DNA from: Janthinobacterium sp. CG3
GTDB taxonomy: Bacteria; Pseudomonadota; Gammaproteobacteria; Burkholderiales; Burkholderiaceae_D
Direction of reading: 5' to 3'
Assembly: GCF_000344615.1 (NCBI RefSeq)
Contig: NZ_KB467824.1
Coordinates: forward strand, 2,599,963 to 2,663,962
DNA: 64,000 nt
The notes under the pieces are model-generated. The model had not been told where the DNA came from, did not search any database, and saw only the letters and a program-made list of their open reading frames with translations. The position numbers were made by a program, and so were the translations under genes. Shown piece by piece: positions 50,901-57,908 of the stretch. Position 1 is the first letter of the stretch; every line of letters begins with the position of its first letter.

Positions 50901-51608
50901 CTTGGGCAGCACCCAGCGCACGCCGCAGGCCTGCGCCAGCACGTTGGCCTCGCGCTCGCGGTAGGTGGCGGTGTAGAAAATGATCGGCACGTCGGCCGTG
51001 GCCGGGTCTTCGTGCATGCGGGTGACGAACTCGTAGCCGTCCATATTGGGCATCAGGATGTCGGAGATGACCAGGTCGGGGCGCTCGCTGCGGACCATTT
51101 TCAAGCCCTCGGCGCCGTTGGCCGCCTCCAGCAGGCGGTGGCCGCCGTAGCCCAGCAGGGCCATCAGGAACTCGCGGTTGAGGACGTGGTCGTCGACGAT
51201 GAGGATGGTGGCAATGTCGCTTTTAACCGGCGCCGACAGCGCCCCCGGTAAAAACGCTTCCAATTGCGTCACGAAGGCGTCGGGCTCGATCGGCTTGCCG
51301 ATATAGCCGTCGAAGCCGGCCGCCAGCAGGCGCTCGCGGTCGCCCAGCATGGCCAGCGCCGTCACCGCCAGCGTCGGGATCGCCGCCGTGGCCGGGTCGC
51401 CCTTGAGCGCGGCGACCACGCCGTAGCCGTCCAGCTTGGGCAGGTGGACGTCGCAGATGATCAGGTCGGGCAGCTCGCGCCGCGCCACCTTGACGCCCTC
51501 CTCGCCGTCACAGGCCATCAGCGGAGCGTAGCCGAAGGCGCGCAACAAATACACCATCAACTCCATGTTGGTGGCGTTGTCTTCGATGATAAGGATGCGT
51601 GCCGACAC
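47976..51608 (-). CDS. Seven-domain c-di-GMP response regulator (REC-REC-GAF-PAS-GGDEF-EAL-REC)
   Basis: The protein has 1,210 residues from a GTG at 51608 with GGGAG upstream. Two N-terminal receiver domains have phospho-Asp in LIICDVHLPKLDGYG (53) and LVISDILMPNMDGYE (183). A GAF domain spans about 330-480 and a PAS about 510-620 (FRLAMDATADAIFLVDRAGM). The cyclase motif RFGGDEF is intact (about 715), as is the phosphodiesterase motif GAEALIRW (about 846). A third receiver follows with VILCDQCMPLMSGTEFM (about 1130). It can in principle both make and degrade c-di-GMP under phosphorelay control; the kinase is unknown. Confidence 0.93.
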   Translation of the reverse strand: MSARILIIEDNATNMELMVYLLRAFGYAPLMACDGEEGVKVARRELPDLIICDVHLPKLDGYGVVAALKGDPATAAIPTLAVTALAMLGDRERLLAAGFDGYIGKPIEPDAFVTQLEAFLPGALSAPVKSDIATILIVDDHVLNREFLMALLGYGGHRLLEAANGAEGLKMVRSERPDLVISDILMPNMDGYEFVTRMHEDPATADVPIIFYTATYREREANVLAQACGVRWVLPKPSDPDVILRTVHEALGLAQESEPRAPAAFAPAPPAAGHFRGIDNKVNEYLVELESSSQLISKFARQGDGLERADEPLALMTERLSRSLASLQAVSLRLTALIELGIELGAERDPLALIEIGCRVAQNICVSKYACIGVLENDGDKLSYFASCGNEQQASQIAATPRAGVLSKVLEQRQPFRVNDLDGDPAALGLPASHPPVHSFLGVAIASRERVHGWLYLVDKLGASEFSEVDERVAATVAAQISVAYDNLLLYEEIKRHHAQLTLDMSARIRLDEDLRRFRLAMDATADAIFLVDRAGMCFVDVNLTACRMLGYEREEFLKVGPGRASHATDSNLEDLYVKLLAGDQTGAMAELLLQCKDGSALSVEVQRRTLRSGQSWILVAVARDITERKEAQQRLLKLAHFDTLTGLPNRTQFYDSLAHSLGQAAEHGWSVAVLFLDVDRFKNVNDTLGHTIGDELLRQFSSRLVDCLRVRDTIGRFGGDEFAAILILPEGAQNAIAVVDKIREAMRRPFDLKGHEVTVTASIGISVYPDDGLDADTLIQYADTAMYRAKEAGRDAFRFFTAEMNAQSLARLDLENALRRAIENEEFVLFFQPKVHIASGRISGAEALIRWRRPGHGMVSPALFIPILEETGLIVRVGTWVLNEACKKISQWGSRKTGAVHLSVNVSGIQFFVGGLEEEVLKAIKRYDIAPELLELELTESSLMSNAEETINVLRNLKALGIQISIDDFGTGYSSLAYLKRFPIDKLKIDIAFVREVTSNPDDAAIVLAIIKMAHSMKLQVIAEGVEKDAQLAYLRRHGCDEMQGYYFSRPVAEDEFEQMLQAGKTLQAPVDEGPLDQQTLLIVDDDAFMLDVLSDFLAQDGYRILTAQTAAEGFDLLARHRVQVILCDQCMPLMSGTEFMERVKNLCPDTFRIMLSAYADLTPIMAAINRGAVDRFYTKPWKGAVLRDNIREGFRLHGLLHGPASLAA

Positions 51609-52042
51609 TATAGCGCTCCCGATAAAATATGCATGCGCGTTCGCCGCGCGCGCGGCGCCGGCTGCGCCGACCTGACCTGCCTTGCCGGCGAGCCGGAGTA
51701 GTTTGCCATCATCCAGTTTCCCTGGTGCGCGCAGGCACCGTCCTGTCCTTGCATACCGAGAACCATACAGCAAGCCAGCGCCGCGAATTCTCACCAAATG
51801 TCACGCAAGCGGCGCGCCGGGTCCGGCGCCCGGAGGCGCGGCGGCGGGGAAACCCGGCGCGGACGCGAATTGTTGCTTGCTCTCAATATAGTCTAACGCC
51901 AGAACGCGGCACTGTCATCCGAGTTCAGCTTGATCTGTGGCAACATTGAGTTAAAAACAGACACTCTGGAGCAGCCGGCGCGCTTTTCATAGGCAGGCTT
52001 AGCCGGAACGGCGCAAGCCGGCTGGCGTCGGCGGCGGCCCGG

Positions 52043-52075
52043 CGTCGGATGACGCGTGCCGCTAAGCCGACCTAC
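52043..52075. repeat. REP-like element, copy 1
   Basis: Read on the minus strand it is GTAGGTCGGCTTAGCGGC then GCGTCATCCGACG, matching the element at 57822-57856. The GGTCGG and CCGAC ends form a stem. Its TAG is used as the stop codon of the hydrolase gene. The remaining part of the 463-base gap (51609-52042) shows no gene. Confidence 0.6.
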
Positions 52076-53016
52076 GCGCCAACGGCGGCGCCAGCGGGCC
52101 TTTCGGCGGCCGAGGCCAGCGCGATTTCGTCCAGCACGCACGCCAGGATACGCGGGTGGCGCCCCAGCGCGACGTGGCCGATGGCGCCGAATTCGAGGTT
52201 TTTCGCGTCCGCCAGCCAGGACGAGGTTTGCGGCGCGACGATGTTGTCGTGGTGCGAAAAAATCGAGGTGAACAGCGCGCGCCGGGCCGGCGTTTCGGCC
52301 GCCGCCAGCGCCGCCAGCCAGTCGCTGCCGCGGCGCATCTGGCGCGCGTTCAGGCCGGCGCCGAAACTGGCCAGGCCGGTGCCGTGGTGCGGCGTGCCCA
52401 GCGTGATCACGCGCGCCACCCGCGCCGCGCCGTCGCTGCGCAGGTAGGCCCGCGCCGCCAGCCCGCCCATGCTGTGGCAGACCAGGATCACGCGGGCGTG
52501 GCCGCTGGCGGCGCACAGCTCGTCGACGGCCCGCCGCAGCAGCGGCGCGTAGGCGTCGATGCCGGCGCCTATCGGTTCGAGGTCGATGGCGGCGTGGCTG
52601 ACGCCGGCTTGCGCCAGGCGCCGGCTCAGCGCCGCCCAATAGCCGCGGTTGCAAACGTAACCGTGCAGCAGCAGCACCGGCGGGCCGCTGGCGGCGGGCG
52701 CCAGGTGGCTATCCAGCCGCGGCCAGGCCATGCTCCAGGACGAGGCCAGCATGGTGGCGGCGAACTCGCCGGCGAACAGGCGGCAGCGCGCCGCCGGCGA
52801 CGGCCGGTAGCGCGCCGGCGTGGCGCTGCCGGCGCGCCAGCTGAACCAAAAATTATTGGCCGTGATGAACAAGCGCAGCAGCAGCACCGCGGCGCCGGCC
52901 AGCAGCAGCGCCAGGCCGCCCTGGCGCGTCCGGCCGACGTTGAGCAGGGCCAGCGCCAATGCCGCCAGCAGCAGCAACTGCAGCGCCAGCAACAGCTTGA
53001 GGATGCGCGCCATCAT
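52072..53016 (-). CDS. Alpha/beta hydrolase (lipase/esterase-like), membrane-anchored
   Basis: The 314-residue protein has two N-terminal hydrophobic helices (about 5-28 and 34-50). The hydrolase fold shows the oxyanion motif VLLLHGYVCNRGYWAALSRR (about 98), and the nucleophile Ser in ILVCHSMGGLAARAYL (about 183). A His is in TLGTPHHGTGLASFG and a further one near the end (GHVALGRHPRI). It is probably a periplasm- or membrane-facing esterase. It is third in a same-strand run with a GMC oxidoreductase (10-base gap) and a Tat subunit; a joint steroid, terpenoid or ester pathway is possible. Confidence 0.87.
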   Translation of the reverse strand: MMARILKLLLALQLLLLAALALALLNVGRTRQGGLALLLAGAAVLLLRLFITANNFWFSWRAGSATPARYRPSPAARCRLFAGEFAATMLASSWSMAWPRLDSHLAPAASGPPVLLLHGYVCNRGYWAALSRRLAQAGVSHAAIDLEPIGAGIDAYAPLLRRAVDELCAASGHARVILVCHSMGGLAARAYLRSDGAARVARVITLGTPHHGTGLASFGAGLNARQMRRGSDWLAALAAAETPARRALFTSIFSHHDNIVAPQTSSWLADAKNLEFGAIGHVALGRHPRILACVLDEIALASAAERPAGAAVGA

Positions 53017-53026
53017 CGCGGCCGCC

Positions 53027-54661
53027 TCAGCACTGCGCCCGCGGGCGCGGCGCCGGCCGACCCGTCAGCGACTGCGCCAGCGCGCTGGCCAGGCGCGCCG
53101 CGACGGCGTAGATCGACAACTGCGGATTGGCGCCGACCGAGGTCGGGAACAGCGAGCCGTCGTGCACCGACAAGTTGGCCGCGCCGTGGTAGCGGCCGTC
53201 GGCGCCGACCACGCCCAGGCGCACGTCGTCGGCCATGCCGCAGCCGCCCATCACGTGGGCCGACACCACCCGGGTCAGCAAATTGCGGTACGGCAGCGCG
53301 GCGATGCCTTTGGCGGCCTCGGCCCAGGTGGCGTAGCCGCGCGCCATCTCGTGGACCGGGTAGACGCTCTTGGCGCCGGCGGCGAACTGGATCTCGGCCA
53401 TCGACAACAGCGCGCGGCGCACGCCGTCCCAGACGAAGTCCGAGATCGGATAGTCGAGCACCGGCGCGCCGCCGGCGCCCAGCGCGACGCTGCCGCCCGG
53501 CGCGTCGGCGTGGAAGCCGTCGCGCAGCAGCGCCAGCAGCGCGTGGGTGTGGCTGAACTGGCGCATCATCGCCGCGTGCTCGTCGCCGAAGCCGCCCATC
53601 GTCGTCGACAGCAGCAGCGGATGCAGCGGCGGCGCCTCCAGCTTGTAGCCGATGGCGCCGTCGATCGCCTGGCTGTGCAGGAAATGGTCGGAGTAAATCG
53701 TCTGCGGCGCGCCGGCGTAGCCGTCGACGCGCTGCGCGAAGGTGCCGGCCGACATCACCGTCGGGTGCAGGAAGGTGCGCTTGCCCAGCAGGGCGTGCGG
53801 GTCCGGCGCCATCGAGCGCATCAGCAGCGCCGGCGAATTGATCGCGCCGCCGGCCACCACGAAATGCTTGGCGCGCAGCGTCACGCGGCGCCCGGTCGGC
53901 GCCAGCCCGGCGCCGTCGAGCGCCGCGCAGACCAGGTGGTCGACGTGCTTGCCCTTGAAGGACAGCCGTTCGGCGCGGGCGCGCGTGAGCAGGGTGGCGC
54001 CGCCGGCCAGCGCCGCCGGGATCGTCGTCACCAGCATCGACTGCTTGGCGTTGGTCGGGCAGCCCATGCCGCAGTAACCGAGGTTCCAGCAGCCCTTGAC
54101 GTTGCGGCGGATCGCCGCCACGCCGACGCCCAGCTTGCCGGCGCCGCGCCGCAGCAAGTCGTTGTTCTCGTTCGGCGGCGCGTTCCAGGCGCCCACGCTG
54201 AGGCGCTGCTCCATCATCTCGAACCACGGCGCAAGCGCCGCCTCCGAGTACTCCTTCAGGCCGAAATGCCGGCCCCAGTATTCCAGCGTGCCGGGCGGCG
54301 TGCGAAAGCTGGAGGTCCAGTTCACCGTGGTCGAACCGCCCACCGTGCGGCCCTGCAAAATGTTGATTCCCTTGTCCTTGGTCTTGCGCGCGCCCGCCTC
54401 CTGGTACAGCGCCGGGTAGGCCTCGGCCTCGCGCATCTTGAAGTGCCTCGACGACTTGAGCGCGCCCTCCTCGACGATCACCACCCTCAGGCCGGCCAGC
54501 GTCAGGATCTCCGCGCTGACGCCGCCGCCGGCGCCGCTACCGACCACTACCACGTCGGCCTCGATGACGCGGTCCTCGGCCAGCGCGCTGGCGTCGATCA
54601 CCTTCCAGCCGGCCGCCAGGCCGGCCTGGATCGGGTCGGGGATGACGTGTGGATTGCTCAT
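53027..54661 (-). CDS. GMC family FAD-dependent oxidoreductase
   Basis: The 544-residue flavoprotein has the FAD-binding motif VVVVGSGAGGGVSAEILTLA (about 36-56), LQGRTVGGSTTVNWTSSFRT, a Cys-rich segment KGCWNLGYCGMGCPTNAKQS, and the C-terminal SAHVMGGCGMADDVRLGVV with the catalytic His region. It resembles membrane alcohol or sugar-acid dehydrogenases more than oxygen-using oxidases. GAGGAAG precedes the ATG at 54661. The small Tat subunit encoded just upstream would carry it across the membrane; the electron acceptor is probably a cytochrome c not in the operon. Confidence 0.92.
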   Translation of the reverse strand: MSNPHVIPDPIQAGLAAGWKVIDASALAEDRVIEADVVVVGSGAGGGVSAEILTLAGLRVVIVEEGALKSSRHFKMREAEAYPALYQEAGARKTKDKGINILQGRTVGGSTTVNWTSSFRTPPGTLEYWGRHFGLKEYSEAALAPWFEMMEQRLSVGAWNAPPNENNDLLRRGAGKLGVGVAAIRRNVKGCWNLGYCGMGCPTNAKQSMLVTTIPAALAGGATLLTRARAERLSFKGKHVDHLVCAALDGAGLAPTGRRVTLRAKHFVVAGGAINSPALLMRSMAPDPHALLGKRTFLHPTVMSAGTFAQRVDGYAGAPQTIYSDHFLHSQAIDGAIGYKLEAPPLHPLLLSTTMGGFGDEHAAMMRQFSHTHALLALLRDGFHADAPGGSVALGAGGAPVLDYPISDFVWDGVRRALLSMAEIQFAAGAKSVYPVHEMARGYATWAEAAKGIAALPYRNLLTRVVSAHVMGGCGMADDVRLGVVGADGRYHGAANLSVHDGSLFPTSVGANPQLSIYAVAARLASALAQSLTGRPAPRPRAQC

Positions 54662-54704
54662 TGCCGCTTCCTCAAAATGCATCGCATAGTTGTCGCATAG
54701 TTGT

Positions 54705-55229
54705 TTAGCCCAGTTCCTTGATCGGACCGGGGTAGCCGATCGCCGCCCAGTTGCCCGGGTCGCTATACCAGGCGCCGATAACCAGGTCGTGCAAGGCGTG
54801 GTAGGCGCTTTGCAGCGCGGCGAAACGGTGCGTGCGCCAGCTTTGCAGGAAGGCGGCCAGCTGCGCCGGGGTGGCCTCGGCCCAGCCGCCGGGGACGCCG
54901 GCGACGAAGCGCCGCGCCGGCGCCAGCGCCAGCAGGCCGAACAGGTCTTGCACCTCTTGCTGGGTCGCCAGCGGCAAGCCGAGGATGGCCTGGTTGACCC
55001 GTTCGCTGACGGCGGCGACGGCGGCGGCGCGCGGCGCCGGCCCGGCCGGCACGGCCGAACCCAGCATGGCCGGGGCGATCGCCGCCAGCGCCGCGCCGGC
55101 CGCGCCGTCGAGGACGAAGCGGCCGGGCGGCGTCGGCCCGCGCACCAGCCGGTAGACGGCGCCGCCGCCGGCCAGCACGAGCGCGCCGACGACACCGACC
55201 TTGAGAAAGGATCTGCGCGATATCCGCAT
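54705..55229 (-). CDS. Tat-exported small subunit of a GMC dehydrogenase (gluconate 2-dehydrogenase subunit 3-like)
   Basis: The 174-residue protein starts with the twin-arginine signal MRISRRSFLKVGVVGALVLA. The rest fits the Gluconate_2-dh3-like small subunits: LVRGPTPPGRFVLDGAAGAA, LATQQEVQDLFGLLALAPAR and HALHDLVIGAWYSDPGNWAA with IGYPGP. In such enzymes the small subunit carries the cofactor-loaded GMC subunit through the Tat pore. It is 43 bases upstream of the GMC gene and first in the operon. Confidence 0.85.
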   Translation of the reverse strand: MRISRRSFLKVGVVGALVLAGGGAVYRLVRGPTPPGRFVLDGAAGAALAAIAPAMLGSAVPAGPAPRAAAVAAVSERVNQAILGLPLATQQEVQDLFGLLALAPARRFVAGVPGGWAEATPAQLAAFLQSWRTHRFAALQSAYHALHDLVIGAWYSDPGNWAAIGYPGPIKELG

Positions 55230-55370
55230 GTCTGTGCTTCCCTATTTTATGTATGCGGCCAGTGTACGCCAAGGCCCGGCGCCGCCACGGCGCAAAAATA
55301 GAGCGTCCCGTCTAGCGCGGCTTGCTCAAAGTTGCGTGCCCTGGCAAGCAAGATCTGGTAAAAGTGCCAT

Positions 55371-56075
55371 ATGAGAAAAGAAGACCTCGTCAAGACCCTG
55401 GAGCAGCAGCTGGGCGCCGTCAAGGCCGAGCGCCTGGCGGCCCGGCGCGACCCCGGCCTGCTGGCCGCGCGCACCGCGCTCAAGCAATTCCAGTCGGCGC
55501 GGCTGGCGCGCAGCCACGCCGACCTGCTGGCCGCGCCCGACAGCCACCACGCCGCGCTGTTTTTCCTCGACGAGTTGTACGGCTCGGCCGACCTGAGCCA
55601 GCGCGACGCCGACCTGGCGCGCATCGTCCCGACCATGCAGCGGCTGCTGCCGCTGCACGCGCTGCAAACCATCACCCAGGCGATCGTCCTCGACGCGCTG
55701 TCCGAGCGGCTCGACACGGCGCTGGCGCGCGCGCTGGGCGCGGCGTTCAGCGAGCAGCAGTATATAGACGGCTACCGCGCCGTCAGCGCGCACGCCGACC
55801 GCGACAGCCAGCTGACGCTGGTCAAGGCGCTCGGCGATTCGCTGTGCGAGCTGGTGCGGGTACCCTTCCTGGCGACGACGCTGGGCGTGATGCGCGGGCC
55901 GGCCCGGCTGGCCGGACTGGGCGACCTGCATCGCTTCCTCGAGCGCGGCTTCAGCACCTTCAAGCAAATGAAGCGGCCGCGCGACTTCGTCGCCACCATC
56001 GTCGGGCGCGAACGTAGCGTGCTGGAGAATATTTTTTGCGGCCGGGCCCAGCCCTTCGAGCTGGGCGGCGGCTAA
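55371..56075 (+). CDS. FFLEELY-motif protein, function unknown
   Basis: The 234-residue, mainly helical soluble protein has ALFFLDELYGSADLSQRDAD near residue 65, the variant of the FFLEELY motif that names this betaproteobacterial family. Other conserved parts are RIVPTMQRLLPLHALQTITQ and FLERGFSTFKQMKRPRDFVA. There is no signal peptide or known catalytic motif. It is divergent from the Tat/GMC operon and ends two bases before the convergent trmJ gene. Confidence 0.82.
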   Translation: MRKEDLVKTLEQQLGAVKAERLAARRDPGLLAARTALKQFQSARLARSHADLLAAPDSHHAALFFLDELYGSADLSQRDADLARIVPTMQRLLPLHALQTITQAIVLDALSERLDTALARALGAAFSEQQYIDGYRAVSAHADRDSQLTLVKALGDSLCELVRVPFLATTLGVMRGPARLAGLGDLHRFLERGFSTFKQMKRPRDFVATIVGRERSVLENIFCGRAQPFELGGG

Positions 56076-56077
56076 CG

Positions 56078-56836
56078 CTAGGGCTTGCTCTTGGCCAGAA
56101 TCTGCCGGGCGATGCCGCGCAGGATGTTGACTTCCTCGGTTTCCAGCTGGGTGCGCGAAAACAGGCGCTTGAGCCGCGGCATCAGCTTTTTCGGGTTGTC
56201 GGCGTCGAGGAAATCGATCGCCACCAGGGCCCGCTCCAAGTGCTGGTACATGCCCTCGATCTGCGTCAGGCCGGCGGCCTGGCCGTGGAAGCCGATGTCG
56301 GTGGCGCCCTGGGCGTCGCCCAGCGCGGCGACGCGGCATTCGTAGGCCAACACCTGCGCGGCCTGCGACAGGTTCAGCGAGGAATACGCGGGATTGGCCG
56401 GAATATTGATCAACACATTACATTTTTCGACGATCTCGTTCGGCAGGCCGAAGCGCTCGTTGCCGAAAATGAGGGCGGCGTTCAGGTCGGCGCTGCCGGC
56501 CAGCTGCGCCGCCAGCGCGCGCGGCGCCAGCACCGGCGGCGAAAATTCGCGCAGCCGGGCCGACACGGCGGCGGCGAAATTGCAGCCGTCGAGCGCCTCG
56601 GCCATCGAGCCGACGATGCGCGCGCCGGCCAGGATATCCTGGGCGCCGCTGGCGAAGGCGACCGCCTCCTCGTCCTGCAGCGCGTCGGGAAAGCGCGGAT
56701 TGACCAGCACCAGTTCGGAAAATCCCATCGTTTTCATGGCGCGCGCGACGCCGCCGATATTGCCGGGGCGGCTGGTCTGGACCAGGATAAATCGCAGGCG
56801 TGTGAAAAGAGACGTGTTGATTTCGGGCAGGTTCAT
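56078..56836 (-). CDS. trmJ: tRNA (cytidine/uridine-2'-O-)-methyltransferase TrmJ
   Basis: The 252-residue SPOUT methyltransferase modifies the 2'-O of nucleotide 32 in tRNA anticodon loops. Family motifs: RFILVQTSRPGNIGGVARAM at the N-terminus, ALIFGNERFGLPNEIVEKCN (the SPOUT knot) and NPAYSSLNLSQAAQVLAYEC. The C-terminal helical extension with LKRLFSRTQLETEEVNILRG is the TrmJ tail. It is divergent from suhB. Confidence 0.95.
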   Translation of the reverse strand: MNLPEINTSLFTRLRFILVQTSRPGNIGGVARAMKTMGFSELVLVNPRFPDALQDEEAVAFASGAQDILAGARIVGSMAEALDGCNFAAAVSARLREFSPPVLAPRALAAQLAGSADLNAALIFGNERFGLPNEIVEKCNVLINIPANPAYSSLNLSQAAQVLAYECRVAALGDAQGATDIGFHGQAAGLTQIEGMYQHLERALVAIDFLDADNPKKLMPRLKRLFSRTQLETEEVNILRGIARQILAKSKP

Positions 56837-57023
56837 TTAAAATAGCGCTATTGCGCGGTATCGATACGGGATTGTCGGGTCACAGCGGAGCGAAAAACCC
56901 GCTCCAGGCCGGGATTTTAACCATTTCGGCACCGCTCCGCTCTTTAATTCATTCTTGTACTCTAACGCGCCGCGGGCCGGAAACGTCCCGCTGGGCGTTA
57001 GCGTTCTTTTACCGGAAGCTCAT

Positions 57024-57815
57024 ATGCACCCAATGCTCAATACGGCGATCAAAGCCGCCCGTCGCGGCGCGACCGTCATCAACCGCGCCTCGTTTGACCT
57101 CGACCGCGTCGTCGTCACCGAAAAACAACACAACGATTTCGTCACCGATATCGACCAGGCCGCCGAACAAGCGATCATCGAGGTGCTGACCAAGGCCTAT
57201 CCGACCCACGCGATCCTGGCCGAAGAGTCCGGAGCTTCCGCCAACACGCACGACGAGAACGAATTCCAGTGGATCATCGATCCGCTCGACGGCACCACCA
57301 ACTTCATCCACGGCTTCCCGCAATACTGCATCTCGATCGCGCTGGCCCAGCGCGGCGTCGTCACGCAAGCCGTCATCTACGACCCGGTGCGCAACGACCT
57401 GTTTACCGCCACCAAGGGCGCCGGCGCCTACCTGAACGACAAACGCATCCGCGTCACCAAGCTCGACCGCATCTCCAACGCCCTGCTGGGCAATGGCTAC
57501 GTGGCCGGCAGCCCGCGCGCGCTCGACGAATACCTGAAGATGTACCAGATCATGGGTGAACGCGCGCAGGGCGTGCGCCGCGCCGGTTCGGCCGCGCTGG
57601 ACCTGGCCTACGTCGCCTGCGGCCGCCTCGACGGCTTCTACGAAAAAGGCCTGAAGCCTTGGGACATCGCGGCGGGCGCCCTGATGATCACCGAATCGGG
57701 CGGCATCGTCGGCGAATTCAGCGGCGAGTCGGACTACCTGTACAAGGGCGACGTCATCGCCGCCAGCCCGAAGATTTTCGGCCAGATGGTCGCCCTGCTG
57801 GCGCCGTTCGCCTAA
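57024..57815 (+). CDS. suhB: Inositol-1-monophosphatase SuhB
   Basis: The 263-residue Mg-dependent phosphatase has metal-binding motifs [43 protein letters not shown] (about 85) and the C-terminal [17 protein letters not shown] (about 213). In E. coli SuhB also joins the rRNA antitermination complex. The ATG at 57024 follows GGAAG at good spacing, and begins [20 protein letters not shown], the standard N-terminus. The 187 bases shared with trmJ hold both promoters. Confidence 0.96.
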   Translation: MHPMLNTAIKAARRGATVINRASFDLDRVVVTEKQHNDFVTDIDQAAEQAIIEVLTKAYPTHAILAEESGASANTHDENEFQWIIDPLDGTTNFIHGFPQYCISIALAQRGVVTQAVIYDPVRNDLFTATKGAGAYLNDKRIRVTKLDRISNALLGNGYVAGSPRALDEYLKMYQIMGERAQGVRRAGSAALDLAYVACGRLDGFYEKGLKPWDIAAGALMITESGGIVGEFSGESDYLYKGDVIAASPKIFGQMVALLAPFA

Positions 57816-57821
57816 GTATGC

Positions 57822-57856
57822 CGTAGGTCGGATTACGCGTCGCGCTCATCCGACCG
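57822..57856. repeat. REP-like element, copy 2
   Basis: GTAGGTCGGATTACGCG then CGCGCTCATCCGACC; the GGTCGG and CCGACC ends are complementary. It matches the element at 52043-52075 in the other orientation. Confidence 0.65.
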
Positions 57857-57882
57857 ACGATTGCCGACTGTTGCGGATACCG

Positions 57883-57908
57883 GAACCAGCGCCATGCCGC
57901 TGGTTTTT
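57883..57908 (+). terminator. Rho-independent terminator of suhB
   Basis: AACCAGC pairs with GCTGGTT around a short loop, followed by TTTTTTT. It sits between the convergent suhB and TonB receptor genes. Confidence 0.8.

Noticed and set aside
48492..51251. Long open frame opposite the c-di-GMP response regulator
   Set aside because: It is an Arg/Val/Gln-rich shadow of a GC-rich gene; the other strand has full domain content. The same holds for long frames opposite rpoD, ppc, the SDR gene and the TonB receptor.
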